Assembly: GCF_002251795.1 (NCBI RefSeq)
Contig: NZ_NOXU01000030.1
Coordinates: 62,001 to 126,000 of the forward strand
Source of the DNA: Niveispirillum lacus
GTDB taxonomy: Bacteria > Pseudomonadota > Alphaproteobacteria > Azospirillales > Azospirillaceae
Reading direction: 5' to 3'
Length of the DNA: 64,000 nucleotides
Shown: positions 10,071 to 20,553 of the stretch, piece by piece
How the letters are laid out: the number at the start of each line of letters is the position of its first letter
Position numbering within the stretch: position 1 is the stretch's first letter
Notes under the pieces: model-generated
The model's input: only the letters and a program-made list of their open reading frames with translations
Told to the model about the DNA's origin: nothing
Databases searched by the model: none
Program-made: the position numbers and the translations under genes

Positions 10071-10136
10071 TGCCCGGCGTGATGCCGGGCACCTGATGAT
10101 GGATAGAACGGGCGGCCGCAAGGTGCGCCCGTTTCT
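10071..10136 (+). terminator. Double hairpin terminator of hupB
   Basis: The first hairpin has perfect 8-bp arms (TGCCCGGC at 10071-10078 and 10084-10091) but no T run. The second pairs AACGGGCG (10107-10114) with CGCCCGTT (10126-10133) and continues into TTTCTC, as an intrinsic terminator should. From here to the tRNA-Val promoter at 10387 I see no gene or other clear signal. Confidence 0.75.
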
Positions 10137-10386
10137 CATTTCCGCGATCTGGCATGACCAGGGGCAACAGCCTAACATCCATGCAGCATTCACGGCGAGG
10201 CACATGAGGCCTTTGTCTGTGGTCAACTGTTGATTGGTATAGGGCAGCGGCGGCGACTGACCTCCTGCGGTTTCCCGGCTGCGGTCGATCCCTGGATTTG
10301 AGCATCTACGCCGTCGTCGTCGATCGGAAGTCCGGGTGTGGTGGTTGCAGCAGGACATTGTTTCGTCCACATAATCAACTTCCCTG

Positions 10387-10414
10387 TTGACCTTGGCGTT
10401 TTCGCCGCTATTGT
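10387..10414 (+). promoter_or_regulatory. Promoter of the tRNA-Val gene
   Basis: TTGACC at 10387-10392 and TATTGT at 10409-10414 are separated by 16 bases. The predicted start near 10420 is about 14 bases before the mature tRNA 5' end, a normal leader for a tRNA gene. Confidence 0.6.
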
Positions 10415-10433
10415 CCCGGCCATCGAACGGTAA

Positions 10434-10508
10434 GGGCGGTTAGCTCAGAGGTAGAGCTTCGGTTTTACACACCGCAGGTCGGGGGTTCGACTCCCTCACC
10501 GCCCACCA
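10434..10508 (+). tRNA. tRNA-Val (anticodon UAC)
   Basis: The 75-base gene folds as a complete cloverleaf: acceptor GGGCGGT with ACCGCCC, D arm GCTC/GAGC, anticodon loop TTTACAC giving UAC, T arm GGGGG/CCCTC around TTCGACT, and an encoded CCA. The outermost anticodon-stem pair (positions 27-43) is a T-C mismatch, which is slightly unusual. It reads GUA and, by wobble, other Val codons. Confidence 0.93.
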
Positions 10509-10634
10509 TCTCCCATCGTTCCTCCCTCAAAATCTTTGACCATTCCACCTGTCGCCTTGTTGGTGGAACAGGTATGGTGAAGCCTGACATGCGACCTCTT
10601 GCGGTCGCTGGATGGGAAAGAGGGAAGGCGCTTC

Positions 10635-10859
10635 GTGACCGATTCTGCCGATCGTCGCCTGGGCGACCGCATCCTGGTCGCATTGGAACTGGCCATTGAC
10701 CAGCAGGAACTGGAAATCGCTGAACAGCTCTGGCGTGCCTTGGAACTGGCATTGAGCCGGTATGGCGGCCCCGACGCTTTTGAAAAACGCGATCCGCCCG
10801 CCAACATGGACGATGTGTTGGATCGGTTGTTTGCCTTGCGGCGGGCGAAGGGTGGCTGA
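10635..10859 (+). CDS. Small conserved-looking protein of unknown function
   Basis: A 74-residue acidic, helix-rich product with two leucine-rich segments (DRILVALELAIDQQELEIAE and ALELALSRYGG) and a short C-terminal helix. The GTG at 10635 was chosen because GAGGGAAGG lies 7-15 bases upstream; an ATG at 10599 is in frame but has no such site. No signal peptide or membrane helix is visible. I do not recognise the family with certainty. It sits between tRNA-Val and the tRNA-Asp array, and its stop directly precedes the array promoter. Confidence 0.65.
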   Translation: MTDSADRRLGDRILVALELAIDQQELEIAEQLWRALELALSRYGGPDAFEKRDPPANMDDVLDRLFALRRAKGG

Positions 10860-10885
10860 CCGGCTTCGCGCTGTCGATTTCATGT

Positions 10886-10914
10886 TTGACAAGGGGTGCG
10901 GGGTCGAATATACA
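10886..10914 (+). promoter_or_regulatory. Strong promoter of the tRNA-Asp array
   Basis: A consensus TTGACA at 10886-10891 and TATACA at 10909-10914 are separated by 17 bases, the optimum for the housekeeping sigma factor. The predicted start near 10921 gives a leader of about 50 bases before the first tRNA-Asp. No other -10-like element is seen before the later copies, so one transcript probably covers all five. Confidence 0.8.
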
Positions 10915-10972
10915 CCCGCCCACCTCAGCGGCGGCGGGGCCAGGAACGGTTCTGACGCTGCTGGAAAAGTTT

Positions 10973-11049
<77 letters not shown>

Positions 11050-11100
11050 CTTTTCCTTCAGGGGTTCAGGAATGGGTTGACAGCCGTTCTGTCGTTTTGT

Positions 11101-11177
<77 letters not shown>

Positions 11178-11227
11178 CCCTTCCTGGTGGCCCGTCCCGG
11201 AGAGGACGTTAACTCCTTCCACCCTGC

Positions 11228-11304
<77 letters not shown>

Positions 11305-11355
11305 CTTTTCCTTCAGGGGTTCAGGAATGGGTTGACAGCCGTTCTGTCGTTTTGT

Positions 11356-11432
<77 letters not shown>

Positions 11433-11482
11433 CCCTTCCTGGTGGCCCGTCCCGGAGAGGACGTTAACTCCTTCCACCCTGC

Positions 11483-11559
<77 letters not shown>

Positions 11560-11644
11560 CCCTGCCTTCAGACCAGACAAACAAGGCGGAACCCCGACCA
11601 AGGTCGGGTAATTGAATTCCACAGTTCCAGCAAATTTAAAATCG

Positions 11645-11678
11645 CAGCATTCCCCATTCGGGAAGATGCTGAATTTTT
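11645..11678 (+). terminator. Terminator after the tRNA-Asp array
   Basis: CAGCAT-TCCC (11645-11654) pairs with GGGA-ATGCTG (11660-11671), with a two-base bulge, and is followed by AATTTTTG. A second short hairpin (CCCGACC/GGTCGGG, 11593-11608) lies closer to copy 5 but has no T run. Confidence 0.65.
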
Positions 11679-11998
11679 GCATTTCCGCGTGGCTCGCTGT
11701 GGCCATGCATTTGACGCCATTGAGTAATCCCTGCGACGCAACGCTGGTTTGCCGCGACGCACCAAATGGCGGAACAGCGAGCGTTTTCGGCCAGTTGCGA
11801 ACGTTTATCAGCCCAGAAAATGGCGTAATTCGCTTTCCTTCCTGTGTGGACGGGGCCTATATTCCCGTGGGCTCCGGGTTCCCCTGGCGGCCTTCCTGGT
11901 CCATGAACCGCCCGCGGTCGCGACACATAGAACATCGGCCCGAGCCTGTCGGCCCGATGGTTTGCTGTGGCGCGTCGCCGGGCTGAACCGGTGTAACG
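11679..11998 (+). promoter_or_regulatory. Upstream region of the complex I operon
   Basis: No gene is visible between the terminator and nuoA. A TATATT at 11858-11863 is the best -10-like element, but the matching -35 is weak, so the promoter position is only a suggestion; it would give a leader of about 130 bases. Confidence 0.35.
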
Positions 11999-12379
11999 AT
12001 GTCCGATCCGATGTCCAACCCGCTGCTGGTGCAGTATCTGCCGATCCTGGTCTTCCTGGCGATTGCCACGGTGGTGGCCGGCGCGATGATCGCGGCCTCT
12101 CTGGTGGTGGGCAAGCAGAAGCCTGACGCCGAGAAGCTGTCCGCCTATGAGTGCGGCTTTGAAGCGTTTGAGGATGCACGCAGCAAGTTCGACGTCCGCT
12201 TCTATCTGGTCTCGATCCTGTTCATCATCTTTGACCTGGAAGTGGCCTTCCTGTTCCCGTGGGCGATCGCCCTGGGTGATATCGGCATGTTCGGTTTCTG
12301 GTCGATGATGGTGTTCCTGGGCATCCTGACCATCGGCTTCATTTATGAATGGAAGAAGGGCGCGCTGGAGTGGGAGTAA
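11999..12379 (+). CDS. nuoA: NADH-quinone oxidoreductase subunit A
   Basis: The 126-residue membrane subunit has three helices (about residues 12-35, 68-90, 96-118). The conserved loop [20 protein letters not shown] carries the cysteine and acidic residues of the quinone-site loop, and [12 protein letters not shown] is kept. It opens a 14-gene operon for proton-pumping complex I. Confidence 0.97.
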   Translation: MSDPMSNPLLVQYLPILVFLAIATVVAGAMIAASLVVGKQKPDAEKLSAYECGFEAFEDARSKFDVRFYLVSILFIIFDLEVAFLFPWAIALGDIGMFGFWSMMVFLGILTIGFIYEWKKGALEWE

Positions 12380-12405
12380 TCCCGTCCAGCCAGCTTGGGA
12401 GCGAT

Positions 12406-12978
12406 ATGATGAGCAGCAGCAATCTCGTCACCACCAATCAGGTTGTGGGCAACACCAGCCCCCTGCCGCCCGGCCCGGCACAGGAAGCCTATCTGAATGC
12501 GGTCACCACCGAACTGAACGACAAGGGTTTCCTGGTCGCCAAGTACGATGATCTGCTGAACTGGGCCCGCACTGGCTCGTTGTGGCCCATGACCTTCGGT
12601 CTGGCCTGCTGTGCCGTGGAGATGATCCACGCCTACATGGCGCGCTATGATCTTGACCGGTTTGGTGTGATCCCGCGTCCCAGCCCGCGCCAGTCCGACG
12701 TGATGATCGTCGCCGGCACGCTGTGCAACAAGATGGCCCCGGCATTGCGCAAGGTCTATGACCAGATGGCCGAACCGCGCTGGGTCATCTCGATGGGTAG
12801 CTGCGCCAATGGCGGCGGCTATTATCACTATTCCTATTCGGTGGTGCGCGGCTGCGATCGTATCGTGCCCGTTGATATCTACGTGCCTGGTTGCCCGCCG
12901 ACGGCGGAGGCGCTGGTTTACGGCATTCTGCAATTGCAGAAGAAGATCAAGGGCGGTAACCGCCTGATCCGCGCCTGA
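12406..12978 (+). CDS. nuoB: NADH-quinone oxidoreductase subunit B
   Basis: The 190-residue peripheral subunit carries cluster N2, the last iron-sulfur centre before quinone. Ligands are visible in GLACCAVEM (Cys68, Cys69), the later cysteine in GSCANGG and VPGCPPT. The ATG at 12406 (followed by a second ATG) was chosen for the TTGGGAG ribosome site just upstream; a longer in-frame start at 12349 would lie inside nuoA and is unlikely. Confidence 0.96.
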   Translation: MMSSSNLVTTNQVVGNTSPLPPGPAQEAYLNAVTTELNDKGFLVAKYDDLLNWARTGSLWPMTFGLACCAVEMIHAYMARYDLDRFGVIPRPSPRQSDVMIVAGTLCNKMAPALRKVYDQMAEPRWVISMGSCANGGGYYHYSYSVVRGCDRIVPVDIYVPGCPPTAEALVYGILQLQKKIKGGNRLIRA

Positions 12979-13006
12979 CCTTGGTTATTGGACGAGGACG
13001 CTTAGG

Positions 13007-13651
13007 ATGAGCGACGAGGCCCTCAAGGAACTCGGTGATTATATCGGCAACGCCTTGGGCGCTGCTGTGGTGAAGACCGAGGTCGCCCATGGCGAGCTGG
13101 CCGTGACCCTGACGCGCGCCGCGCTGTTCAAGGGCATCCAGTTCCTGCGCGACGATTCGACCACCCATTGCGAAATGCTGGCCGACATTGCCGGTGTGGA
13201 TTATCCCGACCGTGCCGAGCGGTTTGAGGTGGTCTATAACCTGTTGTCGGTGAAGCATAATCACCGCATCCGCGTGAAAGTGGCAACGGATGAGGACACG
13301 CCCGTGGCCTCCATCGTGTCGCTGTACCCTGTGGCAGGCTGGTTTGAGCGTGAGGCCTGGGATCTCTACGGTATCTTCTTCGCCGACAATCCCGACCTGC
13401 GCCGTATCCTCACCGATTATGGGTTCGAGGGTCATCCGCTGCGCAAGGATTTCCCGCTGACCGGGTTTGTTGAGCTGCGTTACGATGCCGAACAGCGCCG
13501 GGTGGTTTATGAGCCGGTGAAACTGACGCAGGATTTCCGCAGCTTCGACTTCCTGTCGCCCTGGGAAGGGATGACGGATGTGCAGTTGCCGGGCGATGAA
13601 AAGGCCGTTATCCCGCTGGCGGTGCGTCCCGCCATCGCGGACAAGCGTTAA
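13007..13651 (+). CDS. nuoC: NADH-quinone oxidoreductase subunit C
   Basis: The 214-residue 30-kDa subunit has the signature [14 protein letters not shown] near residue 112 and [13 protein letters not shown] near residue 145. It is separate from NuoD, unlike the fused NuoCD of E. coli, as is normal for alphaproteobacteria. It forms part of the quinone-side arm with NuoB and NuoD. Confidence 0.96.
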   Translation: MSDEALKELGDYIGNALGAAVVKTEVAHGELAVTLTRAALFKGIQFLRDDSTTHCEMLADIAGVDYPDRAERFEVVYNLLSVKHNHRIRVKVATDEDTPVASIVSLYPVAGWFEREAWDLYGIFFADNPDLRRILTDYGFEGHPLRKDFPLTGFVELRYDAEQRRVVYEPVKLTQDFRSFDFLSPWEGMTDVQLPGDEKAVIPLAVRPAIADKR

Positions 13652-13663
13652 GGGGGCCAGGAG

Positions 13664-14905
13664 ATGGCAACGACCACCGTCGCGACCGAAGCCGGGCTGT
13701 CCCTCTCGGCACCCGCCACCCAGGGCGAAGTGCAGATCAAGCCCTTGACCATGAATTTCGGTCCCCAGCATCCGGCCGCCCATGGCGTGCTGCGTCTGGT
13801 GATGGAAATGGATGGCGAGGTGGTGGAACGGGCTGATCCGCATATCGGGTTGCTGCACCGCGGTACCGAAAAGCTGATCGAGTACAAGACCTATACCCAG
13901 GCCACGCCTTACTTCGACCGGCTGGACTATGTGTCTCCGATGTCGATGGAGCACACCTGGGTGTTGGCCGTCGAAAAACTGTTGGGCATCACCCCGCCCA
14001 AGCGTGGTCAGTATATCCGCGTACTGTTTGCGGAAATTACCCGCATCCTGAACCATCTGCTCAACCTCACCACCTTCGCGCTGGATGTTGGCGCCATCAC
14101 GCCGGCCCTCTGGGGCTTTGAAGAGCGTGAGAAGCTGATGGAGTTTTATGAGCGGGTGTCGGGTGCACGCCTGCATGCCAACTATTTCCGCCCTGGTGGT
14201 GTGAACCTGGACCTGCCGGCTGGGCTGGCCGATGATATCGCCGCCTATTTCGACACCTTCCCCAAGTTCATGGCTGATCTCGAAGGTCTGCTGACCGAGA
14301 ACCGGGTGTTCAAGCAGCGCACCGTTGATATCGGTGTGGTCAGTGCTGCTGATGCGCTGGCCTGGGGCTTCTCCGGTCCGATGCTGCGTGGCTCCAATGT
14401 AGCCTGGGATTTGCGCAAGGCGCAGCCCTATGACAGCTACGAGGAGTTTGAATTTGATGTGCCGGTTGGCCTGACCGGCGATTGTTATGCCCGCTATCTG
14501 GTTCGCATGGAGGAGATGAAACAGTCGATGTTCATCATCCGTCAGGCGCTGGACAAGCTGGCCAAGACGCCGGGCCCCGTGAAGGCCAACGACCGCAAGG
14601 TCACGCCGCCCACCCGTGGCGAAATGAAGCGCTCGATGGAAGCGCTGATCCACCATTTCAAACTGTACACCGAAGGCTATCACGTGCCGGCCGGCGAAAC
14701 CTACACGGCGACCGAATCGCCGAAGGGGGAACTGGGCGTGTATCTGGTGGCTGACGGAACGAACCGCCCGTATCGCTGCAAGATTCGCCCCACCGGCTTC
14801 TCGCACCTGCAGGCGATGGATTTCATGTCCAAGGGTCACATGCTCGCTGACGCGGTCGCGATCATCGGCTCCATGGACATCGTGTTCGGAGAGATTGATC
14901 GATGA
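13664..14905 (+). CDS. nuoD: NADH-quinone oxidoreductase subunit D
   Basis: The 413-residue 49-kDa subunit lines the quinone cavity. [15 protein letters not shown] near residue 25 holds the quinone-contact histidine, and [15 protein letters not shown] follows. The N-terminal 20 residues are poorly conserved, so a slightly later start is possible. The last bases overlap nuoE by 4. Confidence 0.97.
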   Translation: MATTTVATEAGLSLSAPATQGEVQIKPLTMNFGPQHPAAHGVLRLVMEMDGEVVERADPHIGLLHRGTEKLIEYKTYTQATPYFDRLDYVSPMSMEHTWVLAVEKLLGITPPKRGQYIRVLFAEITRILNHLLNLTTFALDVGAITPALWGFEEREKLMEFYERVSGARLHANYFRPGGVNLDLPAGLADDIAAYFDTFPKFMADLEGLLTENRVFKQRTVDIGVVSAADALAWGFSGPMLRGSNVAWDLRKAQPYDSYEEFEFDVPVGLTGDCYARYLVRMEEMKQSMFIIRQALDKLAKTPGPVKANDRKVTPPTRGEMKRSMEALIHHFKLYTEGYHVPAGETYTATESPKGELGVYLVADGTNRPYRCKIRPTGFSHLQAMDFMSKGHMLADAVAIIGSMDIVFGEIDR

Positions 14906-15546
14906 GTGCCGCCCATTCCCATGGCCCCGCGGTCGCGGAGCCGACCAGCTTCGAATTCACCGCCGAGAATATCGAGCTGGCCAAGCGCATCATCGCCAAG
15001 TACCCCGAAGGCCGACAACAAAGCGCGGTGATGCCGTTGCTTGACCTGGCTCAGCGTCAGTGCGGCGGCTGGCTGCCCAAGGTCGCCATTGATTATGTGG
15101 CCCACTATCTCGACATGGCGCCGATCCGGGCGCTGGAGGTGGCGAGCTTCTATACGATGTATAATCTGAAGCCCGTCGGTAAGCATTTTGTCCAGGTCTG
15201 CACCACCACGCCTTGCTGGCTGCGCGGGTCGGATGAAGTGCTGCACGCCTGTGAGTCGAGGCTGGGTATCAAGCCGGGACAGACCACGGCGGATGGCCAG
15301 TTCACAGTGATCGAGGTGGAATGCCTTGGCGCCTGTGTGAACGCGCCCATGATGCAGATTGGCGACGATTTTTATGAGGATCTGACGGCGGAAACCACGA
15401 CGGCAATCCTGGACGCCCTGGCGCGTGGCGAGAAGCCGGCGACGGGTCCGCAAAATGGTCGTATCCGCGCCTGCCCCTCGGGCGGCCCGACGACCCTGAC
15501 GGAATCGGCCCTCAAGGCAGGCGTGAAGCCTGCTGGTCAGGCCTGA
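14902..15546 (+). CDS. nuoE: NADH-quinone oxidoreductase subunit E
   Basis: The 214-residue 24-kDa subunit binds the off-path [2Fe-2S] cluster N1a through [10 protein letters not shown] and [10 protein letters not shown], a thioredoxin-like fold. The C-terminal tail after about residue 175 is Pro/Gly/Thr-rich and longer than in E. coli, as often seen in alphaproteobacteria. The start overlaps the nuoD stop. Confidence 0.96.
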   Translation: MSAAHSHGPAVAEPTSFEFTAENIELAKRIIAKYPEGRQQSAVMPLLDLAQRQCGGWLPKVAIDYVAHYLDMAPIRALEVASFYTMYNLKPVGKHFVQVCTTTPCWLRGSDEVLHACESRLGIKPGQTTADGQFTVIEVECLGACVNAPMMQIGDDFYEDLTAETTTAILDALARGEKPATGPQNGRIRACPSGGPTTLTESALKAGVKPAGQA

Positions 15547-15560
15547 GAGGAGGGTGAACC

Positions 15561-16859
15561 ATGCTTCGCGATGAAGACCGTATCTTCACCAACCTCTATG
15601 GCTTTGAAAGCCCGTTCCTCGACGGGGCCAAGGCCCGTGGCGACTGGTCCGGCACCAAGGAGATCCTGGATCTCGGTCGTGACAAGATCATTGATCTGGT
15701 GAAGGAGTCGGGCCTGCGCGGCCGTGGCGGTGCCGGTTTCTCCACCGGCATGAAATGGTCCTTCATGCCCAAGACCAGCAATGGCCCGGTCTATCTGGTG
15801 GTCAATGCCGACGAGGGTGAACCCGGTACCTGTAAGGACCGGGAGATCATGCGCCATGATCCGCACAAGCTGATTGAAGGCTGCCTGATCGCCGGTTTCG
15901 CTATCGGCGCCACCGCCACCTACATCTATATCCGTGGCGAGTTCTATTACGAGGCCGCCAATGTTCAGCGCGCGATTGACGAGGCCTATGCCTCGGGCCT
16001 GATTGGCAAGAATGCCTGTGGTTCCGGCTATGATCACGACGTCTATCTGCACCTGGGCGCTGGCGCCTATATCTGCGGTGAAGAGACGGCGCTGATCGAG
16101 AGCCTGGAAGGCAAAAAGGGCCAGCCGCGCAACAAGCCCCCGTTCCCCGCCATGGCCGGCCTCTACAGCCGCCCGACGACGGTGAATAATGTTGAATCCA
16201 TCGCGGTGGTCCCGACCATTCTGCGCCGTGGTGCCTCCTGGTTCGCCAATCTGGGCCGTCCGAAGAACAGCGGTACCAAGCTGTTCTGCGTGTCGGGTCA
16301 TGTGAACCAGCCGGCGACCGTCGAAGAAGAGATGGGCATCCCGCTGAAGGAACTGATCGAGAAACATTGCGGTGGTGTACGGGGCGGCTGGGATAACCTG
16401 CTGGCCATCATCCCCGGTGGCTCGTCGGTTCCGCTGCTGCCCAAGGAAATCTGCGACACCGTGCTGATGGATTTTGACAGCCTGCGTGATGTCCGATCGG
16501 GCCTGGGCACGGCGGCTGTCATCGTCATGGACAAGTCCACCGACATCGTGAAGGCCATTGCGCGGCTGTCCAAGTTCTACATGCATGAGAGCTGCGGCCA
16601 GTGCACACCCTGCCGTGAAGGCACGGGCTGGATGTGGCGTGTCATGGAACGTCTGGTGAAGGGACAGGCCCATGTCGAGGAGATCGACATGTTGCTGGAC
16701 GTCACCAAGCAGGTTGAAGGCCACACCATCTGCGCGCTCGGCGACGCGGCGGCGTGGCCGATCCAGGGTCTGATGCGCCATTTCCGCCCGGAAGTGGAAC
16801 GCCGCATCCTGGAATACCGCACGCGCGCCGATCGCGGCGCCCGTGTAGCGGCGGAGTGA
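15561..16859 (+). CDS. nuoF: NADH-quinone oxidoreductase subunit F
   Basis: The 432-residue NADH-oxidising subunit has the FMN/NADH region [16 protein letters not shown] near residue 55, [16 protein letters not shown] near residue 170, and the [4Fe-4S] N3 ligands in [12 protein letters not shown] near residue 345. It is preceded by a GGAGGG ribosome site. Normally nuoG follows; here a DUF29 gene intervenes. Confidence 0.97.
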   Translation: MLRDEDRIFTNLYGFESPFLDGAKARGDWSGTKEILDLGRDKIIDLVKESGLRGRGGAGFSTGMKWSFMPKTSNGPVYLVVNADEGEPGTCKDREIMRHDPHKLIEGCLIAGFAIGATATYIYIRGEFYYEAANVQRAIDEAYASGLIGKNACGSGYDHDVYLHLGAGAYICGEETALIESLEGKKGQPRNKPPFPAMAGLYSRPTTVNNVESIAVVPTILRRGASWFANLGRPKNSGTKLFCVSGHVNQPATVEEEMGIPLKELIEKHCGGVRGGWDNLLAIIPGGSSVPLLPKEICDTVLMDFDSLRDVRSGLGTAAVIVMDKSTDIVKAIARLSKFYMHESCGQCTPCREGTGWMWRVMERLVKGQAHVEEIDMLLDVTKQVEGHTICALGDAAAWPIQGLMRHFRPEVERRILEYRTRADRGARVAAE

Positions 16860-16868
16860 GGCGGCTCA

Positions 16869-17360
16869 ATGCCTGACAACCGGCTCCACGACACGGATTT
16901 CTTCAGCTGGACGCAGCAGCAGGCGGATGCCCTGCGTGCTGTCGCGTCTGGGGTTAAGTCCAACATCGTGGACTGGGACAATGTCATTGAGGAGATCGAG
17001 AGTTTGGGCAGGGAGCAGGAACGGGCGCTTGCATCGCATCTGCGCAATGTGCTCAGCCATCTTCTGAAGCTGGACTATTCCCCGGCGGAAGAACCGAAGG
17101 CGCACTGGCGCAAGGAGATCAAGTTGCAGCGGCTGGAGGCGGAGGAGCGACTTGATACCAATCCCAGCCTGAAGGCCCGTTTGCCCGAAATCCTTGAACG
17201 GGCCTATCACTATGCCCGGCGGGAAGCAGCCATCGGGCTGGAAGAGGATGGGGTGGCGCTGAAGGACTTGCCGGAAGACTGCCCCTATAGTTTGGAACAG
17301 ACGCGCGACATGAACTGGTTCCCGGTTGGTCGTGCCGGGAACGAGCGTGTGAAGGACTGA
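16869..17360 (+). CDS. DUF29 family protein inside the nuo operon
   Basis: The 163-residue protein has the DUF29 layout: an N-terminal DTDFFSWTQQQADALR, the central DWDNVIEEIESLGREQERAL, and a basic-acidic helix ending in WFP. DUF29 is common as multiple copies in Rhodospirillales and cyanobacteria; the role is unknown. It lies 9 bases after nuoF and 4 before nuoG, on the same strand, with base composition like its neighbours, so it must be co-transcribed. No transposase or repeat marks an insertion. Whether it has any complex I role is open. Confidence 0.85.
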   Translation: MPDNRLHDTDFFSWTQQQADALRAVASGVKSNIVDWDNVIEEIESLGREQERALASHLRNVLSHLLKLDYSPAEEPKAHWRKEIKLQRLEAEERLDTNPSLKARLPEILERAYHYARREAAIGLEEDGVALKDLPEDCPYSLEQTRDMNWFPVGRAGNERVKD

Positions 17361-17364
17361 CAGG

Positions 17365-19431
17365 ATGCCAAAGCTAACCATTGACGGGGTCGAGATCGAG
17401 GTCGCGCCGGGCACTTCCGTGCTTCAGGCCTGCGAGCAGCTCGGCATCGAGGTGCCGCGCTTCTGCTATCATGAGCGCCTGTCCGTGCCGGCCAATTGCC
17501 GCATGTGCCTGGTGGAAGTGGAACGCATGCCCAAGCCGGCCGCATCTTGCGCGCTGCCGGTGGGTGAGGGGATGGTGGTGAAGACCAACACCCCCAACGT
17601 CCATAAGGCCCGCAAGGGCGTCATGGAATTCCTGCTGATCAACCATCCGCTGGACTGCCCCATCTGCGATCAGGGCGGCGAATGCGACCTGCAGGATCAG
17701 GCCGTGTCGTACGGTTATGACCGCAGCCGCTTTGAAGAGAACAAGCGCACCGTCAGCGACAAGTATATGGGTCCGCTGATCAAGACCTTCATGACCCGCT
17801 GTATCCAGTGCACCCGTTGCATCCGCTTTGTGGATGAGATCGCCGGCGTGCCGGCGCTCGGCGGTCTGGCGCGTGGTGAGCATCTGGAGATCACCCCCGC
17901 CCTTGAGGCCGGTGTGAATTCGGAAATGTCGGGCAATCTGGTCGATGTCTGCCCCGTGGGTGCCCTGACCTCCAAGCCCTATTCGTTCAACGCCCGCCCC
18001 TGGGAACTGCGCAAGACGGAAAGCATCGACGTCATGGACGCGGTGGGTTCCAACATCCGCATCGACGCCCGTGGCGGCGAGGTTCTGCGCGTTCTGCCGC
18101 GCCTGAACGAAGATGTGAACGAGGAATGGATCAGCGACAAGACGCGCTATGCCATTGATGGGTTGAAGCGTCAGCGTCTGGACCGGCCCTATGTGCGCGG
18201 CGCCGATGGCAAGCTGAAGCCGGCCACCTGGGCTGAGGCGTTCGCCGCGATCAAGGCCAAGGTCGCTGGTGTCGCGGGCAGCAAGATCGCCGGTATTGCC
18301 GGTGATCTGGTTGATGTCGAAAGCACCGTCGCGCTCAAGGACCTGTTGAACGCGCTGGGTTCCCAAAACCTGGATTGCCGTCAGGACGGGGCCAGCTTTG
18401 ATGCATCCAACCGCGCTGGCTATATCTTCAATAGCGGTATTGCCGGGATTGAGAATGCCGATGTCGTTCTGCTGATCGGCACCAATCCGCGCTGGGAAGC
18501 GCCGCTGGTGAATTCCCGTATCCGCAAGACCTATCTGACCGGCAAGCTGAAAAAGGTTGCTGTTATCGGCCAGAATATCGACCTGACCTACCCGACCGAA
18601 TGGCTGGGTAATGCCGGTTCGATCCTGACCGACCTGGCCAATGGTACGCATGCCTTCGCGGAGACGCTGCGTAATGCCAAGAACCCGCTGATCATTCTGG
18701 GCGCCGGTGCGCTGCGCCGTGGCGATGGCTTGGCGGTGCAGGCCGCCGCTGCCAAGCTGGCCGAGACAGTGGGCGCTGTGCGTGAAGGCTGGAATGGCTT
18801 CAACGTCCTGCATCTGGCCGCTGGCCGTGTCGGTGCGCTGGATGCCGGTTTCCTGCCGGGTGCTGGCGGACGTGATCTGGGCGGTATCCTGTCGGGCGCA
18901 CAGAAGGGCGAAATCGAGGTCGTGTATCTGCTGGGCGCCGACGAGATCGAGGGCGACCGGTTCGGCAAGGCCTTCGTGATCTATCAGGGTCACCATGGTG
19001 ATCGCGGTGCGCATCGCGCCGACGTCATCCTGCCGGGTGCTGCCTACACCGAAAAGAATGCCACCTATGTCAACACCGAAGGCCGGGTCCAGCAGGCCCG
19101 CCTTGCCACCTTCCCGCTGGGTGAGGCGCGCGAAGATTGGAAGATCCTGCGCGCCCTGTCTGCGGAACTGGGGCATACCCTGCCTTATGACACGCTGGCG
19201 CAGCTGCGCCAGCGCATGGTCGCTCTGAACCCGGTGTTTGGCGCGCTGGACCGTCTGGTCACAGCGTCCTGGGGGCCGTTCGGGGCTGAGGGTGCGGTCG
19301 CCGATGCGCACTTCACCTCGCCGGTGGAGAATTTCTACATGACCGATCCGATCAGCCGGGCTTCGCAGACTATGGCCGACTGCACGGAAGCCTTCCTGAA
19401 GCCGGCCCTGGCGGCCGCGGCGGCGGAGTAA
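17365..19431 (+). CDS. nuoG: NADH-quinone oxidoreductase subunit G
   Basis: The 688-residue 75-kDa subunit begins with a [2Fe-2S] ferredoxin domain (Cys34, Cys45, Cys48, Cys62), then the His/Cys N5 site in CPICDQGGECDLQDQ, and N4 ligands in TRCIQCTRCIRF. The rest is a molybdopterin-oxidoreductase-like domain without cofactor in this family. It passes electrons from NuoF to NuoI. Confidence 0.97.
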   Translation: MPKLTIDGVEIEVAPGTSVLQACEQLGIEVPRFCYHERLSVPANCRMCLVEVERMPKPAASCALPVGEGMVVKTNTPNVHKARKGVMEFLLINHPLDCPICDQGGECDLQDQAVSYGYDRSRFEENKRTVSDKYMGPLIKTFMTRCIQCTRCIRFVDEIAGVPALGGLARGEHLEITPALEAGVNSEMSGNLVDVCPVGALTSKPYSFNARPWELRKTESIDVMDAVGSNIRIDARGGEVLRVLPRLNEDVNEEWISDKTRYAIDGLKRQRLDRPYVRGADGKLKPATWAEAFAAIKAKVAGVAGSKIAGIAGDLVDVESTVALKDLLNALGSQNLDCRQDGASFDASNRAGYIFNSGIAGIENADVVLLIGTNPRWEAPLVNSRIRKTYLTGKLKKVAVIGQNIDLTYPTEWLGNAGSILTDLANGTHAFAETLRNAKNPLIILGAGALRRGDGLAVQAAAAKLAETVGAVREGWNGFNVLHLAAGRVGALDAGFLPGAGGRDLGGILSGAQKGEIEVVYLLGADEIEGDRFGKAFVIYQGHHGDRGAHRADVILPGAAYTEKNATYVNTEGRVQQARLATFPLGEAREDWKILRALSAELGHTLPYDTLAQLRQRMVALNPVFGALDRLVTASWGPFGAEGAVADAHFTSPVENFYMTDPISRASQTMADCTEAFLKPALAAAAAE

Positions 19432-19437
19432 GTAACG

Positions 19438-20463
19438 ATGTCGGATATTCTGGCTCAACTCGGGGCTTTCTGGGCCGACCTGCCGCTGATTGTGCGCATC
19501 ATCGCTGGCATCCTGGTGATTGTGGTGCCACTGCTGATCGGCATGGCGTTGCTGACCTATTTTGAGCGCAAGGTGATGGCGGCGATGCAGCTTCGCCAGG
19601 GCCCGAACCTTGTCGGTCCCTTCGGCCTGTTGCAGCCCTTCGCCGATGGTCTGAAGCTCCTGTCCAAGGAAACCGTTGTTCCGGTCCAGGCAAATGCGGG
19701 CGTGTTTTTCGCCGCACCGATGCTGACCTTTCTTCTGGCCCTGGTGGCCTGGGCGGTGATCCCGTTCGGAGAAGGGCTGGTGCTCGCCGACATTAATGTC
19801 GGTGTCCTGTACTTGTTCGCGATCTCGTCCTTGGGCGTGTACGGCATTATCATGGCCGGCTGGGCGTCGAACTCCAAATACGCATTCCTGGGTGGCCTGC
19901 GCGCGGCAGCCCAGATGGTGTCGTATGAAGTGTCTATTGGTCTGGTGATCATCACCGTCCTGCTCTGTGTCGGGTCGCTGAACCTGTCGAAGATTGTGGA
20001 AGCGCAGAAGACCGTCTGGTTCTTCATCCCGCTGTTCCCGATGTTCATCATCTTCTTTATCTCGGCGCTCGCCGAGACGAACCGCGCCCCGTTCGACTTG
20101 CCCGAAGGCGAGTCTGAACTGTCCGGTGGTTTCAACGTCGAATATTCGTCGATGACCTTCGCCCTGTTCTTCCTGGGTGAATACATCAACATGATCCTGA
20201 TGAGCGCGATGACGGTCATCCTGTTCCTGGGGGGCTGGTTGCCGCCGCTGGATATCGCGCCGTTGAACTGGATTCCGGGGCCGCTTTGGTTCATCGCCAA
20301 AATCACGTTCGTGCTGTTCTGCTTCATCTGGGTGCGCGCCACGCTGCCGCGGTACCGTTATGACCAGTTGATGCGTCTGGGATGGAAGGTTTTCCTGCCG
20401 TTCTCCCTGATCTGGGTGGTGCTGACGTCTGGTGTGCTGGTCTATTTCGACCTGCTGCCGTGA
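19438..20463 (+). CDS. nuoH: NADH-quinone oxidoreductase subunit H
   Basis: The 341-residue membrane subunit has about eight helices and joins the pump to the quinone cavity. Conserved loops are visible: [15 protein letters not shown] near residue 43 and [18 protein letters not shown] near residue 213. The ATG follows nuoG by 6 bases. Confidence 0.97.
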   Translation: MSDILAQLGAFWADLPLIVRIIAGILVIVVPLLIGMALLTYFERKVMAAMQLRQGPNLVGPFGLLQPFADGLKLLSKETVVPVQANAGVFFAAPMLTFLLALVAWAVIPFGEGLVLADINVGVLYLFAISSLGVYGIIMAGWASNSKYAFLGGLRAAAQMVSYEVSIGLVIITVLLCVGSLNLSKIVEAQKTVWFFIPLFPMFIIFFISALAETNRAPFDLPEGESELSGGFNVEYSSMTFALFFLGEYINMILMSAMTVILFLGGWLPPLDIAPLNWIPGPLWFIAKITFVLFCFIWVRATLPRYRYDQLMRLGWKVFLPFSLIWVVLTSGVLVYFDLLP

Positions 20464-20477
20464 GAGATTTCGTGAGG

Positions 20478-20502
20478 GGCGGGGGCCTTTTCAACCCCCG
20501 CC
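20478..20502 (+). promoter_or_regulatory. Hairpin between nuoH and nuoI
   Basis: Perfect 8-bp arms GGCGGGGG (20478-20485) and CCCCCGCC (20495-20502) enclose a 9-base loop. No T run follows, so it is unlikely to stop transcription; an RNA-processing or stability element is possible. A second GGCC-rich inverted repeat lies between it and nuoI. Confidence 0.55.
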
Positions 20503-20553
20503 GGTGATGCTTGTGGGCGGGCCGGAAGGCCGGCCTGATTATGGAGGTGAAAC

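Noticed and set aside
12947-14839. A 630-codon open frame opposite nuoC and nuoD
   Set aside because: Antisense to conserved genes, low-complexity composition.
17374-19458. A 694-codon open frame opposite nuoG
   Set aside because: His/Gln/Arg-rich composition without domains; it mirrors a well-supported gene.
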